The notes below the pieces were generated by a model. It ran no database searches. It had not been told where the DNA came from and saw nothing but the letters and a program-made list of their open reading frames with translations. Source: an uncultured Flavobacteriaceae bacterium (GTDB lineage Bacteria; Bacteroidota; Bacteroidia; Flavobacteriales; Flavobacteriaceae). From it: 64,000 nucleotides of DNA. Shown here in pieces: positions 45,620 to 55,808 of the stretch. Every line of letters begins with the position of its first letter. Positions within the stretch are counted from its first letter, which is position 1. The stretch is taken from the NCBI GenBank assembly GCA_943842625.1, contig CALTCK010000002.1, positions 62,001 to 126,000 of the forward strand. Direction: 5' to 3'. A program made the position numbers and the translations under genes.

Positions 45620-48334
45620 ATGAAAAAATCACTAATAGTAAGTTTTATTTTAACTCTCTTCACTAACTTCAGTTTTGCACAATGCCCTAATGGTCAAGTC
45701 GAAATTAGAGTAGATATTTTAACCGATAATTATGGTTACGAAAACTATTGGACCTTATCCTATGAAAGTGGAGATGTTATTATGCAAGGTGGTCAAGGAG
45801 GTGTTTACGAAAACTTTACAAATTATTCAGAAACCGCTTGTGTTCCTGAAGCAACAAGCGTTATTTTTGAAATATTTGATGAATACGGAGACGGAATTTT
45901 TGCACCAGGTGGATATTGGCTTTATGTTGATAATTTGCTAGTATCTAGTGGTTCCGATGATATTGGATCCTATGCAACTTTCACTACAAATACGCCTTGT
46001 GAAACATCGGAAGCCTTAATTGCTTTGCAGAATCATATAAACAGTAATAATACACTTACAGAAACAGAGCTGCTTGCAATTAGGGATGTATTTCTTGCTC
46101 AACCTCAATGTGTACCTAACGAAGAGTTCATAGTGCTAGCAAAAATTATTATTGAGGAGTACGACAGTCTAGTTGGTCCGCTTTTCTCAACTGCTAATAC
46201 GGTTAACGGCTTTTCAAAAGATCCGGTCGCTGCACCGGGTCTTGGAATGGAGCGGGCTATGGTTGCACTCCAACAGGTAATACTCGATTTTATTATGACG
46301 CCAGAAGTTTATGCAGAATACCCTGAACATATAGATGGGTGGATTTTTAATACTAGTCATACATTTCCAGGATATGTTGACCCACCAGCAGATCCGTCGG
46401 TAAGCCATTCCATGCTTATCCGAGCAAATTTTGAGGACCCCGATGGAACTAATCCACATCTTAATATCAATGGGGACCAAACCAATCACGCTCTTAGACC
46501 AACAGGTCTTTATCTTGCTCCGGGTAGTATCGCTACTGTCACCGTACCCAATAGCTTAGTAGGCCAAGGTTATTACGTAAGAGTTGGTTCCCATGAATGG
46601 GATCTGGGAATTAGGCCAAAATTTTATCGATTAGACCGAATCACAAAAAAATTTCCAATTGATGCTTCGACCATTGAGGTTTTCAATCCATTTGGTGGTG
46701 CTATCTCCATTCTTGTTCCTTACGAATCAGATTCAGGGATTGTAGAAATAAGTATCACCAACGGTGTAGAGTCCCCTTTCTTTTCGTTAAAGTCATTTTA
46801 CGAAACACCCAACTTCAATACAGAACTTAGTAAACCCGGACCTTGGGCTGTTTTCGAAACTGATAATGTGATGTTTACCATACCCTCACATTCGATTGTT
46901 ACTGGTCAATACGACTTAATGCAAATGTTGATAGATTGGGATAGAGCTTTGCAAGGTGTTAATTCTATAATGGCCAGAGAAATCGTTTCCGACAAACATA
47001 ATATGTATATGATAGCTGATATTACGATTAGACATAATGTATATTCCATTGGTTATCCTATGTCGAATACGCCACTAAGCTTTACCGATGTACCTGGCCC
47101 TGCTTATTTTATGAACGGACCAGGTCCTGATGATGAAACAAATTTTCATGAATCTGGGCATGCATTGGCGATGACCAAATTTCCGGGAGAAGTTGAAGCA
47201 ATTGTAAATTTTCCATACATCATGGCTATGAATTATGGCTTGAATGAAGAGCTAAATGAAGCGGTAAAACATAGCTTTGTTCCTAACACTTTTGATATTG
47301 ATAAAACGGCGACACACCGAATGGTATCAAATACTTTTGGTTCGGAACGGGATATTTCAAATACTACAACTGACGAAGTACGCTACCAACATAGAGGATA
47401 CGGTCACTATTTTGAAATAGTAAATATACTCGATTGGTGTCCTCTAAGAAATTTTTGGAAGCAAGAGTTCATTGACTTTGAAAACGGAATAGACCACGGT
47501 ATTAATAACCAAGATATTGATAGTAGAATTCTTCGTATGTCAGCCGGGTCTCAAGTGGATTTGCGGCCTTTATTTCATGTTTTTGGGATTCTTCCAGAAG
47601 ATTCCATCTCATTACAAGAAGATTTAGACCAACTTGATATTATCCCATCTGAAGCTATTTACAACAGACTACAAGATTATTTTACCCTGATTCCTGAAGA
47701 TAATGCAGCATTTGTTGATTATGCTTTAAGCGTATATCCAAATTTATATACGGATGGACCTACCGCAACTCCTGATTACGGTGTAGGATGGCATTATCAA
47801 AAATCGCTGAATTACGACACTATAGAAGCCCAAGAAAGAATTGAAACTCTCCAGAGTATCATTGAACTTTATTATCCAAATGGCGAACCTTCAAGTGAAA
47901 CTCCAGATGTTTGTTGTCTATTAGACAGTATGATTGTTGATTTAGTAGATGAAGAAGTCATAGTAATTGGAGGTGTAGCTCCATATGAAATAACAATTGA
48001 TATAAATGGTAACATCCAAGTAGTAACAGTCATAGATTTTGACGGTTGTGAGACTACAGCAGAATTTCCTATTCTTGGTTTATCAGATGAGCTTATGGAT
48101 GGCATAAAAATATATCCTAATCCTGCTTCGACAAACATCCATATTGATTTAATAGATAGCAGCCTTCAAATAAAAACGTTACAAATGATTTCGCTAAATG
48201 GTCAGTTAATTAATGAGTACCAAAAATCGGATCGTATATTAGATATAACTTCAATAAATACAGGTGTTTATATACTAAATATTGAATTGACAAATGGTTC
48301 AAAAATAAATAAAAGAGTTATTATATTAAGGTAA
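45620..48334 (+). CDS. M60-like zinc metallopeptidase secreted by T9SS
   Basis: A 904-residue exported protein. The signal peptide is SLIVSFILTLFTNFSFAQ. An N-terminal beta domain (about 20-130) is followed by a linker and the catalytic region, where H510-E-S-G-H514 is a HEXXH zinc motif with a further Glu about 10 residues on (GEVEA), the gluzincin pattern of peptidase M60/enhancin. The C-terminus is a type A T9SS sorting domain (IKIYPNPASTNIHID to the end). M60 enzymes cut heavily glycosylated mucin-like proteins in characterised cases; the target here is unknown. Confidence 0.85.
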   Translation: MKKSLIVSFILTLFTNFSFAQCPNGQVEIRVDILTDNYGYENYWTLSYESGDVIMQGGQGGVYENFTNYSETACVPEATSVIFEIFDEYGDGIFAPGGYWLYVDNLLVSSGSDDIGSYATFTTNTPCETSEALIALQNHINSNNTLTETELLAIRDVFLAQPQCVPNEEFIVLAKIIIEEYDSLVGPLFSTANTVNGFSKDPVAAPGLGMERAMVALQQVILDFIMTPEVYAEYPEHIDGWIFNTSHTFPGYVDPPADPSVSHSMLIRANFEDPDGTNPHLNINGDQTNHALRPTGLYLAPGSIATVTVPNSLVGQGYYVRVGSHEWDLGIRPKFYRLDRITKKFPIDASTIEVFNPFGGAISILVPYESDSGIVEISITNGVESPFFSLKSFYETPNFNTELSKPGPWAVFETDNVMFTIPSHSIVTGQYDLMQMLIDWDRALQGVNSIMAREIVSDKHNMYMIADITIRHNVYSIGYPMSNTPLSFTDVPGPAYFMNGPGPDDETNFHESGHALAMTKFPGEVEAIVNFPYIMAMNYGLNEELNEAVKHSFVPNTFDIDKTATHRMVSNTFGSERDISNTTTDEVRYQHRGYGHYFEIVNILDWCPLRNFWKQEFIDFENGIDHGINNQDIDSRILRMSAGSQVDLRPLFHVFGILPEDSISLQEDLDQLDIIPSEAIYNRLQDYFTLIPEDNAAFVDYALSVYPNLYTDGPTATPDYGVGWHYQKSLNYDTIEAQERIETLQSIIELYYPNGEPSSETPDVCCLLDSMIVDLVDEEVIVIGGVAPYEITIDINGNIQVVTVIDFDGCETTAEFPILGLSDELMDGIKIYPNPASTNIHIDLIDSSLQIKTLQMISLNGQLINEYQKSDRILDITSINTGVYILNIELTNGSKINKRVIILR

Positions 48335-48465
48335 ATAAAGCTGTTCTTAAAATAAAAACATCAGTATTTCTTGATTGTGAAATTGTTAAAAGAACGTTTA
48401 TAACTATTCGAATACCATGAGCTTGATGAAGCTATATACTCTAAATTTAATAAAAACATTCACCT

Positions 48466-48876
48466 ATGATTTCAAGAGACGAGTTTTTGTTAAAAATACG
48501 ACCTGTTATTTCCAATGCAAAAGTTACTTCGTTGATGTCCAAAGAAGAAATTTTTCAAAATAAGACCATACGCCCAGTTGCCTTACTTCAAAATGATATA
48601 TTGGTAGAGGTATTTAAGCATTATATAAAAAAGCATAAAAATGTTTTTTATGATTTATCAGTCGAAAAGCGTATAGATTACATTGAAAATGCCATTCACA
48701 AAGACATGAAATTTAGAAATTCATTAAAAGGAATTATGATAGGTCAATTTACGATTGCAGAACACCAAGATTATGTTTCAAATTCATCTGCTTTAAACAA
48801 ACGTATGATGCAAATTGTAAAAGAAAGGCTTAAAAGCAACGTCCAATTGTTAGAGCTTAACTTTGCTTTTAATTAA
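48466..48876 (+). CDS. Conserved hypothetical protein, 136 aa
   Basis: I do not recognise a defined family; similar flavobacterial sequences are sometimes labelled glyoxalase without support from motifs. The protein is helical and basic, with no signal or membrane span. The visible blocks are NKTIRPVALLQNDILVEVF (about 31-49) and GIMIGQFTIAEHQDY. It overlaps the convergent DUF2461 stop by four bases (TTAA). Confidence 0.65.
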   Translation: MISRDEFLLKIRPVISNAKVTSLMSKEEIFQNKTIRPVALLQNDILVEVFKHYIKKHKNVFYDLSVEKRIDYIENAIHKDMKFRNSLKGIMIGQFTIAEHQDYVSNSSALNKRMMQIVKERLKSNVQLLELNFAFN

Positions 48877-49547
48877 AGTAAAGAAACACCGTTTAAATCA
48901 GTAGTTAGTACTTCACTCATATAATTAAAATAAGGTCTTAATAAGCGATAGTAGGACATTAATTTTTCTTCAAAATCTTCAGAAAGGACCTCTTCATCGG
49001 TAAATTTATGGACAACAAAATAGCTTTTTAATTTAATTAAATCAATATTTACGTCTTCCCTACTAAAATTTCTAGGAGCTGTTTTCAGTCTATAATCTTG
49101 GTTAAATCCACCAAAAGCTTTTTTAAAATCTTTGTGATTAATAATTTCTCTAATTTCAGTAGCATCTAATTCAAATTCTTTTCGAATTCTTAATAAATCC
49201 GCTGCCTCTGGTGAAAAAAAACCACCTGCCATTGCTGATTTACCGGGTTCGATTCTTAAATAATAGCCTCCTCTCCTATGCGCACCGGATCTGCTAAAAC
49301 TCACACTTCGATGAATATTATAGGGTGTTTTGTTTTTGCTAAACCTAACATCTCTATTGATTCTAAACACTTTTACTTTAGAAATTTCATCATCGATATT
49401 CAGTTTATTCTCTACAGATTTGTAAAAAGTTTTTAAGACTTTTTCATTAGCTAAATATTCTTTTTTATGAGTTGTCATCCATTCTCGATTGTTATTTTCT
49501 CTAAGAGCGTTTAAAAATTCAAAATTAGATTTTAAAATTATGGCCAT
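48873..49547 (-). CDS. DUF2461 (TIGR02453) family protein
   Basis: A 224-residue protein with the family pattern: FLNALRENNNREWMTTHKKEY near the N-terminus (about 11-31), FRINRDVRFSKNKTPYNIH (about 62-80), GGYYLRIEPGKSAMAGGFF (about 94-112) and FKKAFGGFNQDYRLKTAPR. The family is cytoplasmic and of unknown function. The start at ATG 49547 is typical. Confidence 0.9.
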   Translation of the reverse strand: MAIILKSNFEFLNALRENNNREWMTTHKKEYLANEKVLKTFYKSVENKLNIDDEISKVKVFRINRDVRFSKNKTPYNIHRSVSFSRSGAHRRGGYYLRIEPGKSAMAGGFFSPEAADLLRIRKEFELDATEIREIINHKDFKKAFGGFNQDYRLKTAPRNFSREDVNIDLIKLKSYFVVHKFTDEEVLSEDFEEKLMSYYRLLRPYFNYMSEVLTTDLNGVSLL

Positions 49548-49659
49548 GAAGTTTTTTTTAAATATAGTAAAATTACGAAAGTCTCTAAATTAACAAAAAT
49601 CAATTATTTGTTAATTATTCTTATTTATCCTAAATTGTTACTTTAAATAAAATTATAAT

Positions 49660-50091
49660 ATGACGACAACAAATAAACCTACTATTGGTTTTTGGATGAT
49701 TGCAGTAATAGCTTTTATTTGGAATTTGATGGGCGCTTACATGTATATCATACAAAAATATAAAACAGCAGCTTTTGAAAGTCAATACACATCAATGCAA
49801 TTGGATATGATCTATAGTATGCCTGCATGGGCAACAGCAGCTTTTGCAATTGCTGTATTTGGAGGTGTTTTAGGTTCTGTTACTTTACTAATGAGAAGAA
49901 AAATTGCAGCCTCAATTTATTTTTTATCGCTCATCGGAATTATTGCACATATGATATACAACATTTTTATAAGTGCTGCTATAGAGGTTTATGGTCCTGG
50001 AGCAATTGTTATGCCTATTATGGTTTTAGTTATAGGTCTATTCTTATATACTTACAGTAGAAAATCCTCAATAAAAGGATGGTTAAATTAA
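49660..50091 (+). CDS. Four-span membrane protein of unknown function
   Basis: A 143-residue protein with four hydrophobic helices (about 9-28, 50-73, 78-99 and 112-131), a polar loop after helix 1 (KYKTAAFESQYTSMQL) and a basic C-terminus. This set is common in marine flavobacteria but has no assigned role. It precedes the Na+:solute symporter by 68 bases in the same direction and may be co-expressed; a link to transport is only suggested by position. Confidence 0.7.
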   Translation: MTTTNKPTIGFWMIAVIAFIWNLMGAYMYIIQKYKTAAFESQYTSMQLDMIYSMPAWATAAFAIAVFGGVLGSVTLLMRRKIAASIYFLSLIGIIAHMIYNIFISAAIEVYGPGAIVMPIMVLVIGLFLYTYSRKSSIKGWLN

Positions 50092-50159
50092 AATAAGACT
50101 TAATTTACTACTGTCACACTAAATCATTTATACACCTAAAGTAAATTTTAAAAAAAGTT

Positions 50160-51992
50160 ATGAAATTAGCACCAATCGATTGGATATTAATTATTGTTTT
50201 TTTTTCAATAGTTTTAGCCATAGGAATAATTGTTTCAAAAAAATCTGGTAAAAATACTTCAGAATATTTCCTGTCAAACAGAAGTTTACCCTGGTGGTTA
50301 TTAGGGTTTTCGATGGTTGCAACTACTTTTTCTACAGATACTCCAAATCTAGTTACAGATATTGTCAGAAATAATGGCGTATCTGGTAATTGGGTTTGGT
50401 GGGCTTTTCTTTTAACAGGATTACTTACTGTATTTGTTTATGCAAAACTGTGGAGAAAATCTGACGTACAAACAGATATGGAATTCTATGATCTTAGGTA
50501 CGGCGGAAAACCAGCTCACTTTCTGCGAGGTTTTAGATCTATCTATCTTGGAGTTATATTTAATGTTATGGCAATGGCAGCTGTAACGTTAGCAGCCATA
50601 AAAATCGGACAAGTAATGTTAGGTCTAAATCCTATACAAACTGTTTTAATAGCTGGAACTATAACAGTAGCATTTAGTACTCTCGGTGGGTTCAGAGGTG
50701 TTGTTTATACAGATTTTGTTTTATTTTTTGTTGCAATTTTTGGGGCGGTTGGAGCCGCGTATTATCTAGTAAACCTTCCAGAAATAGGTGGGTTATCAAA
50801 ATTAATTCAACATGAAAATGTAATAGGTAAACTTTCAATTTTTCCTGATTTTTCTGATACAGAGGCATTAATTGGGATATTTATTATTCCTTTAGCTGTT
50901 CAATGGTGGAGTTCATGGTATCCAGGAGCAGAACCTGGTGGAGGTGGTTATATTGCACAGAGAATGTTAGCTGCTAAAAATGAAAATCATGCCGTTGGAG
51001 CTACATTATTTTTCAATGTAATGCATTATGCACTTAGACCTTGGCCATGGATATTAGTGGCGCTGGCTTCTTTAGTTTTATACCCTGATTTAGCCAGTAT
51101 ACAAACAGCTTTTCCAAACGTTGAAGAAAGTAAATTAGGGCACGACTTAGCGTATTCTGCCATGTTAACTAAACTACCGTCAGGTCTTCTTGGTCTGGTA
51201 CTGGCTTCTTTAGGTGCAGCTTATATGTCTACAATTTCAACCCACTTAAATTGGGGTTCATCTTATATTGTAAATGATTTTTATAAACAAAAAATCAATA
51301 GAAATGCTTCTGAAAAAGAACTGGTAAATGTCGGGAGACTTTCCACTATTTTTCTAATGGCTTTTAGTGCACTTTTTGCTTTGTTTTTAACTAACGCTTT
51401 ACAATTATTTGACATCATCTTAATGTTTGGAGCAGGAACTGGCTTAATATTCATACTGCGTTGGTTTTGGTGGAGAATTAATGCTTGGAGTGAAATATCA
51501 GCAATGTTTGCGTCCGGTATGATATCGATACTTTTAAATTTTACATCCTTAAGTACTTTGCTTTTTGATCATCAAACAAATAACGAAATATTTGTAGAAG
51601 GCATATTTCCAGCATGGTCAAAATTTCCAATAGTCGTTCTAATTACATCTATAGTTTGGGTGACGGTTACTTTTTTAACAAAACCCGAAACAGATGAAAC
51701 ACTAAGAAGATTTTATAAAAAAACAACTCCAGGGGGTCCAGGTTGGGCTCGGATATTAAATACTTTCCCAGACACATCATTTATAGAGAACGAAAATAAA
51801 AAAAAATGGACTGTTCCATCAGGAATACTAGCGATGATACTTGGATGCTTTATGGTTTATGGGGCTATGTTTGCAACAGGAAATTTTTTATATGGAAATT
51901 ATAAATTAGCTTCAGGTCTGTTACTACTGGTCATTTTTTCAGTGTTTTTATTAATTAAACTTTGGAAAAATAACAAAATATCTACCCGCTAA
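50160..51992 (+). CDS. Sodium:solute symporter (SSS family)
   Basis: A 610-residue LeuT-fold transporter with about 13-14 membrane segments. N-terminal GKNTSEYFLSNRSLPWWLLG (about 30-49) and the ATTFSTDTPNLVTDIVR block (about 54-70) are typical of a flavobacterial SSS branch. The sodium-site region is ASLGAAYMSTISTHLNWGSS. The substrate is not determinable (sugar, nucleoside or organic acid are known in the family). A perfect palindromic terminator follows. Na+ coupling fits a marine setting. Confidence 0.92.
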   Translation: MKLAPIDWILIIVFFSIVLAIGIIVSKKSGKNTSEYFLSNRSLPWWLLGFSMVATTFSTDTPNLVTDIVRNNGVSGNWVWWAFLLTGLLTVFVYAKLWRKSDVQTDMEFYDLRYGGKPAHFLRGFRSIYLGVIFNVMAMAAVTLAAIKIGQVMLGLNPIQTVLIAGTITVAFSTLGGFRGVVYTDFVLFFVAIFGAVGAAYYLVNLPEIGGLSKLIQHENVIGKLSIFPDFSDTEALIGIFIIPLAVQWWSSWYPGAEPGGGGYIAQRMLAAKNENHAVGATLFFNVMHYALRPWPWILVALASLVLYPDLASIQTAFPNVEESKLGHDLAYSAMLTKLPSGLLGLVLASLGAAYMSTISTHLNWGSSYIVNDFYKQKINRNASEKELVNVGRLSTIFLMAFSALFALFLTNALQLFDIILMFGAGTGLIFILRWFWWRINAWSEISAMFASGMISILLNFTSLSTLLFDHQTNNEIFVEGIFPAWSKFPIVVLITSIVWVTVTFLTKPETDETLRRFYKKTTPGGPGWARILNTFPDTSFIENENKKKWTVPSGILAMILGCFMVYGAMFATGNFLYGNYKLASGLLLLVIFSVFLLIKLWKNNKISTR

Positions 51993-52013
51993 TAACAAAT
52001 TCTGAATAAATAA

Positions 52014-52039
52014 CAAAAAGCCACTTAAGTGGCTTTTTG
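52014..52039. terminator. Perfect palindromic bidirectional terminator
   Basis: A 26-base perfect palindrome from CAAAAAGCCACTT to AAGTGGCTTTTTG, between the convergent symporter (+) and prohibitin (-) genes. The GCCACTT stem with flanking A and T runs makes it usable from both strands. Confidence 0.85.
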
Positions 52040-52067
52040 TTTACAAACTAATATTAAATCGTTAAAA

Positions 52068-52883
52068 TTAATTATTTCCCAAAATTAGTGGCATTCCACT
52101 ATCTCCAGATCCAATTACTATTACTTTTGAATTTGGAGATTCCGATAACTTGATCGTAGCATCAATTCCTTTGTCTTGAAGAATTTTAGATGTTAATGAT
52201 GCACTTAATATTTTATTTGCATCTGCCTTACCCTGAGCTTCAATTCGAACTTTTTCAGCTTCTTTAGCAGCAGTTACTAATCTAAACTCATATTCTAAAG
52301 ATTCCTGTTCTTGCTTTAATTTACGTTCAATTGCATCTTTTATCGTTGGAGGTAAAGTAACATCCCTTACCAACACTTCATTTAGTTGAACATACTGTTT
52401 GTCAAGAATTTTCTTGGTTTCTTCGAAAATTTCAACTTGAATAGCATCACGTTTAGTTGAATACAAATCATCTGGCGTATATCTTCCAATAACACTCCTT
52501 GCGGCACTTCGAATTGCTGGTTGAATTACACGCTGTAAATAACCTTTACCTAGGGATTGATGAAGGTTCCCTAATTCTTTATAAACAGGTTCATACCAAG
52601 CGGAGGCATCAATCTGAATTTCTAGTCCATTTGAAGATAAAACTTTCATTTTTTCAAACAATTCTTGTTGACGAACTTCGTAAACAAATACTTTATTCCA
52701 AGGTGCTACAATATGAAAACCTTCTCCCATAGGTGGTTCATCAGTAACCACTCCATCTCCAAAGGTTTTAAAAAGCACTCCTGCTTCTCCTGAATCTATA
52801 GTAATAGCTGATTTTGAAATCAGTACAATAGCAAGGGTGAATAATACAATTACAGGTATTCCAATTTTTGGTAATTTTTCCAT
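52068..52883 (-). CDS. Prohibitin/SPFH-domain membrane protein
   Basis: A 271-residue protein: one N-terminal membrane helix (about 8-24) followed by an SPFH domain (AGVLFKTFGDGVV, APWNKVFVYEVRQQELFEKM) and an Ala/Glu-rich helical region (AAKEAEKVRIEAQGKADANK) to about 235. This is the bacterial prohibitin/HflC-like layout and probably forms ring or cage assemblies at the membrane. It is unlike the soluble YdjI-type SPFH protein at 6325. It is 33 bases downstream of the VWA gene, in the same direction. Confidence 0.9.
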   Translation of the reverse strand: MEKLPKIGIPVIVLFTLAIVLISKSAITIDSGEAGVLFKTFGDGVVTDEPPMGEGFHIVAPWNKVFVYEVRQQELFEKMKVLSSNGLEIQIDASAWYEPVYKELGNLHQSLGKGYLQRVIQPAIRSAARSVIGRYTPDDLYSTKRDAIQVEIFEETKKILDKQYVQLNEVLVRDVTLPPTIKDAIERKLKQEQESLEYEFRLVTAAKEAEKVRIEAQGKADANKILSASLTSKILQDKGIDATIKLSESPNSKVIVIGSGDSGMPLILGNN

Positions 52884-52916
52884 CTATTTATAAATATTTT
52901 AGTTAAAATTAATTAA

Positions 52917-54953
52917 TTAGGTTAATCCGTTATATTTTCTAATCAACCATTCCAAAGACAAAGATATAATTATTAACATCAATATGTATTTGAATTCAAT
53001 TAAAGGTTTTATAATTTGTGTTTCTTTTTGAACCTGATTAAAACTATCATTATTAGCTAAATCCTCTAAAACCTTGTAAGGGTCTGACAAAAAAGAGATA
53101 TCTCCATTTGTATTAGTAGCTAATCGTTTTAGTTTTGATACATCTGCAGTTAAAAATTGTTGCTCAATATTATAATCAAAAATTGTAAAAGATCCACTTC
53201 TAGTCAATTTTACGTCATCCTCTAGAGTTACACTAAAAGAATAATCACCAGCATTGAGAGCACTTAAATCGATTTCGTAAAAATTTTCTTTTAATATCAA
53301 GGGGCTAACAAATAATTCTTTCGTTTCCATATTTTTAATCGTAATTGAAATATTGGCATTTGGGTTAAAAACAAAGTTTTTATCAAAAAATTGAGCTGAA
53401 ACTTTTATTGAATTATTATTATAATAAATATTTTTAAAATTTAATTCTAGCCTACTCCTTCTTTTATTACTAGCTAAATATTGAATGATATTTCCCATAA
53501 AGATATCAAACTTTCTATGGTCTTGAGATTCAATAAATGATTGTGCTCTCCATTTCCACAACCCTTCACCATCCCATATCGCTTCCCGAATAAGATTTGA
53601 CTCAATAATTGCTAGTAATGGAGACTCCGTACGATAACCATTAATATATTGATCAAGTAAAAATTCACTTTTATTTAGAATTGTTAAGGTCCCAAAAAAT
53701 GTATTTAGAGGTCTAAAATCTGAAAACCCAATATCCTCAGTTAAAAAATAATCAAAATTTGTATTTAAATCACCTACCGAAAGTTCTTCCTGATTGGAAA
53801 TTTCTTTAGTGAAATTTATTTGATTACTATTTAAAAAACTCCAATCGGTCTGGAGACCAGTGAAAGTAAAAGTATTTTTATTTAATTTTTTAATTTCCTG
53901 GAACAATGCAGAAAAATTTCTGTTGGGTTGATAGAGAATAATTAATTGAGAATCTATTAAATTTTTTAAGGCTTCATCAGGAGTATTTATTGTTACGATT
54001 CGCTGTTCATTACTTTCTATTGATTTTTTTATGATACCAACATCTGGATGTTTAATATCACTTACTAAAAGTATATTTGTAGACTGATCAATGACTTCAA
54101 CAGCAAACTCTTTAGTGTTGTTTTGAGTGTTTTTTTCATTATTTAATGGATAAATTTGAGCTGAATATTTTTGCAAACCAACTTCAGAAGAAGGTAAGCT
54201 AACTTGTATGATTTTTGCATTATCTATTTCAGAAAAAGTTAAACTTTGACGATGTACGAGAGTACTTCCGCTTTTTATTTCTAAATTGGATCTTACCGGT
54301 GAAGTGCCCTGGTAAACAAGAGTTAATTCGACAGGAAATTGATTTTTTAAAAATGCATAACGATTGGAAAAAATTGACTCTATTTTTAAATCTGAATACC
54401 TTATTGAATCACCAACTATAATTGGATAAATAGGATTGCTAAATTGTGAGGCGATGTATTCATAATCACTACCCAGAGTTTGGTTTCCATCAGTAACAAA
54501 AAGTGTTGGGGCCATTTCTTGTTTATAAACAGAATTTATTAAATTTAAAGCATCGTATATATTGGTTGTTTTTTCATCAAATGTTAATGAATCCATAAAC
54601 TTTAATTCGGTACCGAATGTATAATATTCAACATCAAATTTATTGTTTAGTATTTTGTTTTCTCTTATTGTTTTAATTAAATCAATAACTTTATTGTCTT
54701 GATTAAATTCATTTATAGATTCAGAATTATCTATTAATACAGGAAGACTAGGTTTTACTGAAAAATAACTATTTGTCTTAAATTTTGGATTAATTAATAG
54801 AATGAGAAATGAAAAAAAAGTTATGAACCGTAAGCTTCCATAAATCCATTTAGCATTGGTAGTGAATTTTGTTTTATAGGCATACTGGTAAGTCGCTAAT
54901 ATAACGGAAATTAAGAAAGCAAAGAAAATAAATAATAACGTCTGTATGGTCAT
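52917..54953 (-). CDS. VWA-domain membrane protein
   Basis: A 678-residue protein with two N-terminal membrane helices (about 4-24 and 41-60) and one near the C-terminus (about 653-670). The VWA-like domain begins at LPVLIDNSESINEF (D-N-S-E-S, matching the metal-binding DxSxS motif, about 73-86). A long beta-rich region follows, resembling BatA/BatE-associated or gliding/aerotolerance VWA proteins of Bacteroidota. The large middle should lie outside the cytoplasm. Function is unknown. Confidence 0.75.
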   Translation of the reverse strand: MTIQTLLFIFFAFLISVILATYQYAYKTKFTTNAKWIYGSLRFITFFSFLILLINPKFKTNSYFSVKPSLPVLIDNSESINEFNQDNKVIDLIKTIRENKILNNKFDVEYYTFGTELKFMDSLTFDEKTTNIYDALNLINSVYKQEMAPTLFVTDGNQTLGSDYEYIASQFSNPIYPIIVGDSIRYSDLKIESIFSNRYAFLKNQFPVELTLVYQGTSPVRSNLEIKSGSTLVHRQSLTFSEIDNAKIIQVSLPSSEVGLQKYSAQIYPLNNEKNTQNNTKEFAVEVIDQSTNILLVSDIKHPDVGIIKKSIESNEQRIVTINTPDEALKNLIDSQLIILYQPNRNFSALFQEIKKLNKNTFTFTGLQTDWSFLNSNQINFTKEISNQEELSVGDLNTNFDYFLTEDIGFSDFRPLNTFFGTLTILNKSEFLLDQYINGYRTESPLLAIIESNLIREAIWDGEGLWKWRAQSFIESQDHRKFDIFMGNIIQYLASNKRRSRLELNFKNIYYNNNSIKVSAQFFDKNFVFNPNANISITIKNMETKELFVSPLILKENFYEIDLSALNAGDYSFSVTLEDDVKLTRSGSFTIFDYNIEQQFLTADVSKLKRLATNTNGDISFLSDPYKVLEDLANNDSFNQVQKETQIIKPLIEFKYILMLIIISLSLEWLIRKYNGLT

Positions 54954-55000
54954 TTAATGGCTGTTAATAAGGAACCAATTAAAGTAAATGGATTATTAAC

Positions 55001-55750
55001 TTAAGTTAACATACCTCCATCTACGTTTAATACCTGCCCAGTTAAATAAGAAGACATATCACTTCCTAAAAAAACACAGGTATTAGCAATTTCCTCGGGA
55101 GTACCTCCACGCTTTAAAGGAATCGCTTCAAAGTATTGTTTAATAGTTTCTTTACCTAATTCTTCAGTCATTTCAGTGATAATAAATCCTGGAGCTATAG
55201 CATTACTTCTTATATTTCTAGATCCTAATTCAATAGCCATTGATTTTGTAAAACCTATGATTCCGGCCTTAGAAGCCGCATAGTTACTTTGTCCTGCATT
55301 TCCTTTAACTCCAATAACTGAGCTCATGTTTATAATGGATCCTTTACGTTGTTTTAACATGGTTCGCTGTACAGCCTTAGTCATATTAAAAACAGATTTT
55401 AAATTTACTTGAATTACTCGATCGAAATCTTCTTCGCTCATTCGCATAAGTAGATTATCTTTTGTAATTCCAGCATTATTTATAAGAATATCAATTGAGC
55501 CGAATTCCTCTAAAACTGAAGCAGCAAGTAGTTGAGCCTCTTCAAAGTTTGAAGCATCACTCTTGTAACTTTTAACTTTTACATTATTAGTTGATAATTT
55601 ATTTTCAATAGCCTTTGCAGCATCTGAAGATGAACTATAAGTAAAAGCAACATTAGCTCCTTGTTTAACAAATTTTTCAACAATTGCCTTTCCTATACCT
55701 CTACTTCCACCAGTAATGATTGCAGTTTTACCTTTTAATAAGTTCATCAT
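55001..55750 (-). CDS. fabG: 3-oxoacyl-[acyl-carrier-protein] reductase
   Basis: NADPH-dependent reduction of 3-oxoacyl-ACP in fatty-acid elongation. The 249-residue SDR has the TGGSRGIGKA cofactor motif near 14-23, the NNAGITKDNL block, catalytic Ser in NMSSVIG, and the YAASKAG Tyr/Lys pair. The C-terminus VDGGMLT is typical. Two adjacent ATG codons occur at the start; I use the first. The gene is 58 bases after sucD in the same direction. Confidence 0.95.
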   Translation of the reverse strand: MMNLLKGKTAIITGGSRGIGKAIVEKFVKQGANVAFTYSSSSDAAKAIENKLSTNNVKVKSYKSDASNFEEAQLLAASVLEEFGSIDILINNAGITKDNLLMRMSEEDFDRVIQVNLKSVFNMTKAVQRTMLKQRKGSIINMSSVIGVKGNAGQSNYAASKAGIIGFTKSMAIELGSRNIRSNAIAPGFIITEMTEELGKETIKQYFEAIPLKRGGTPEEIANTCVFLGSDMSSYLTGQVLNVDGGMLT

Positions 55751-55808
55751 AATATTATTTTAATAAATATCAATATATAGTTTGTTAGCTAAAACGGAAT
55801 AGTAAAAT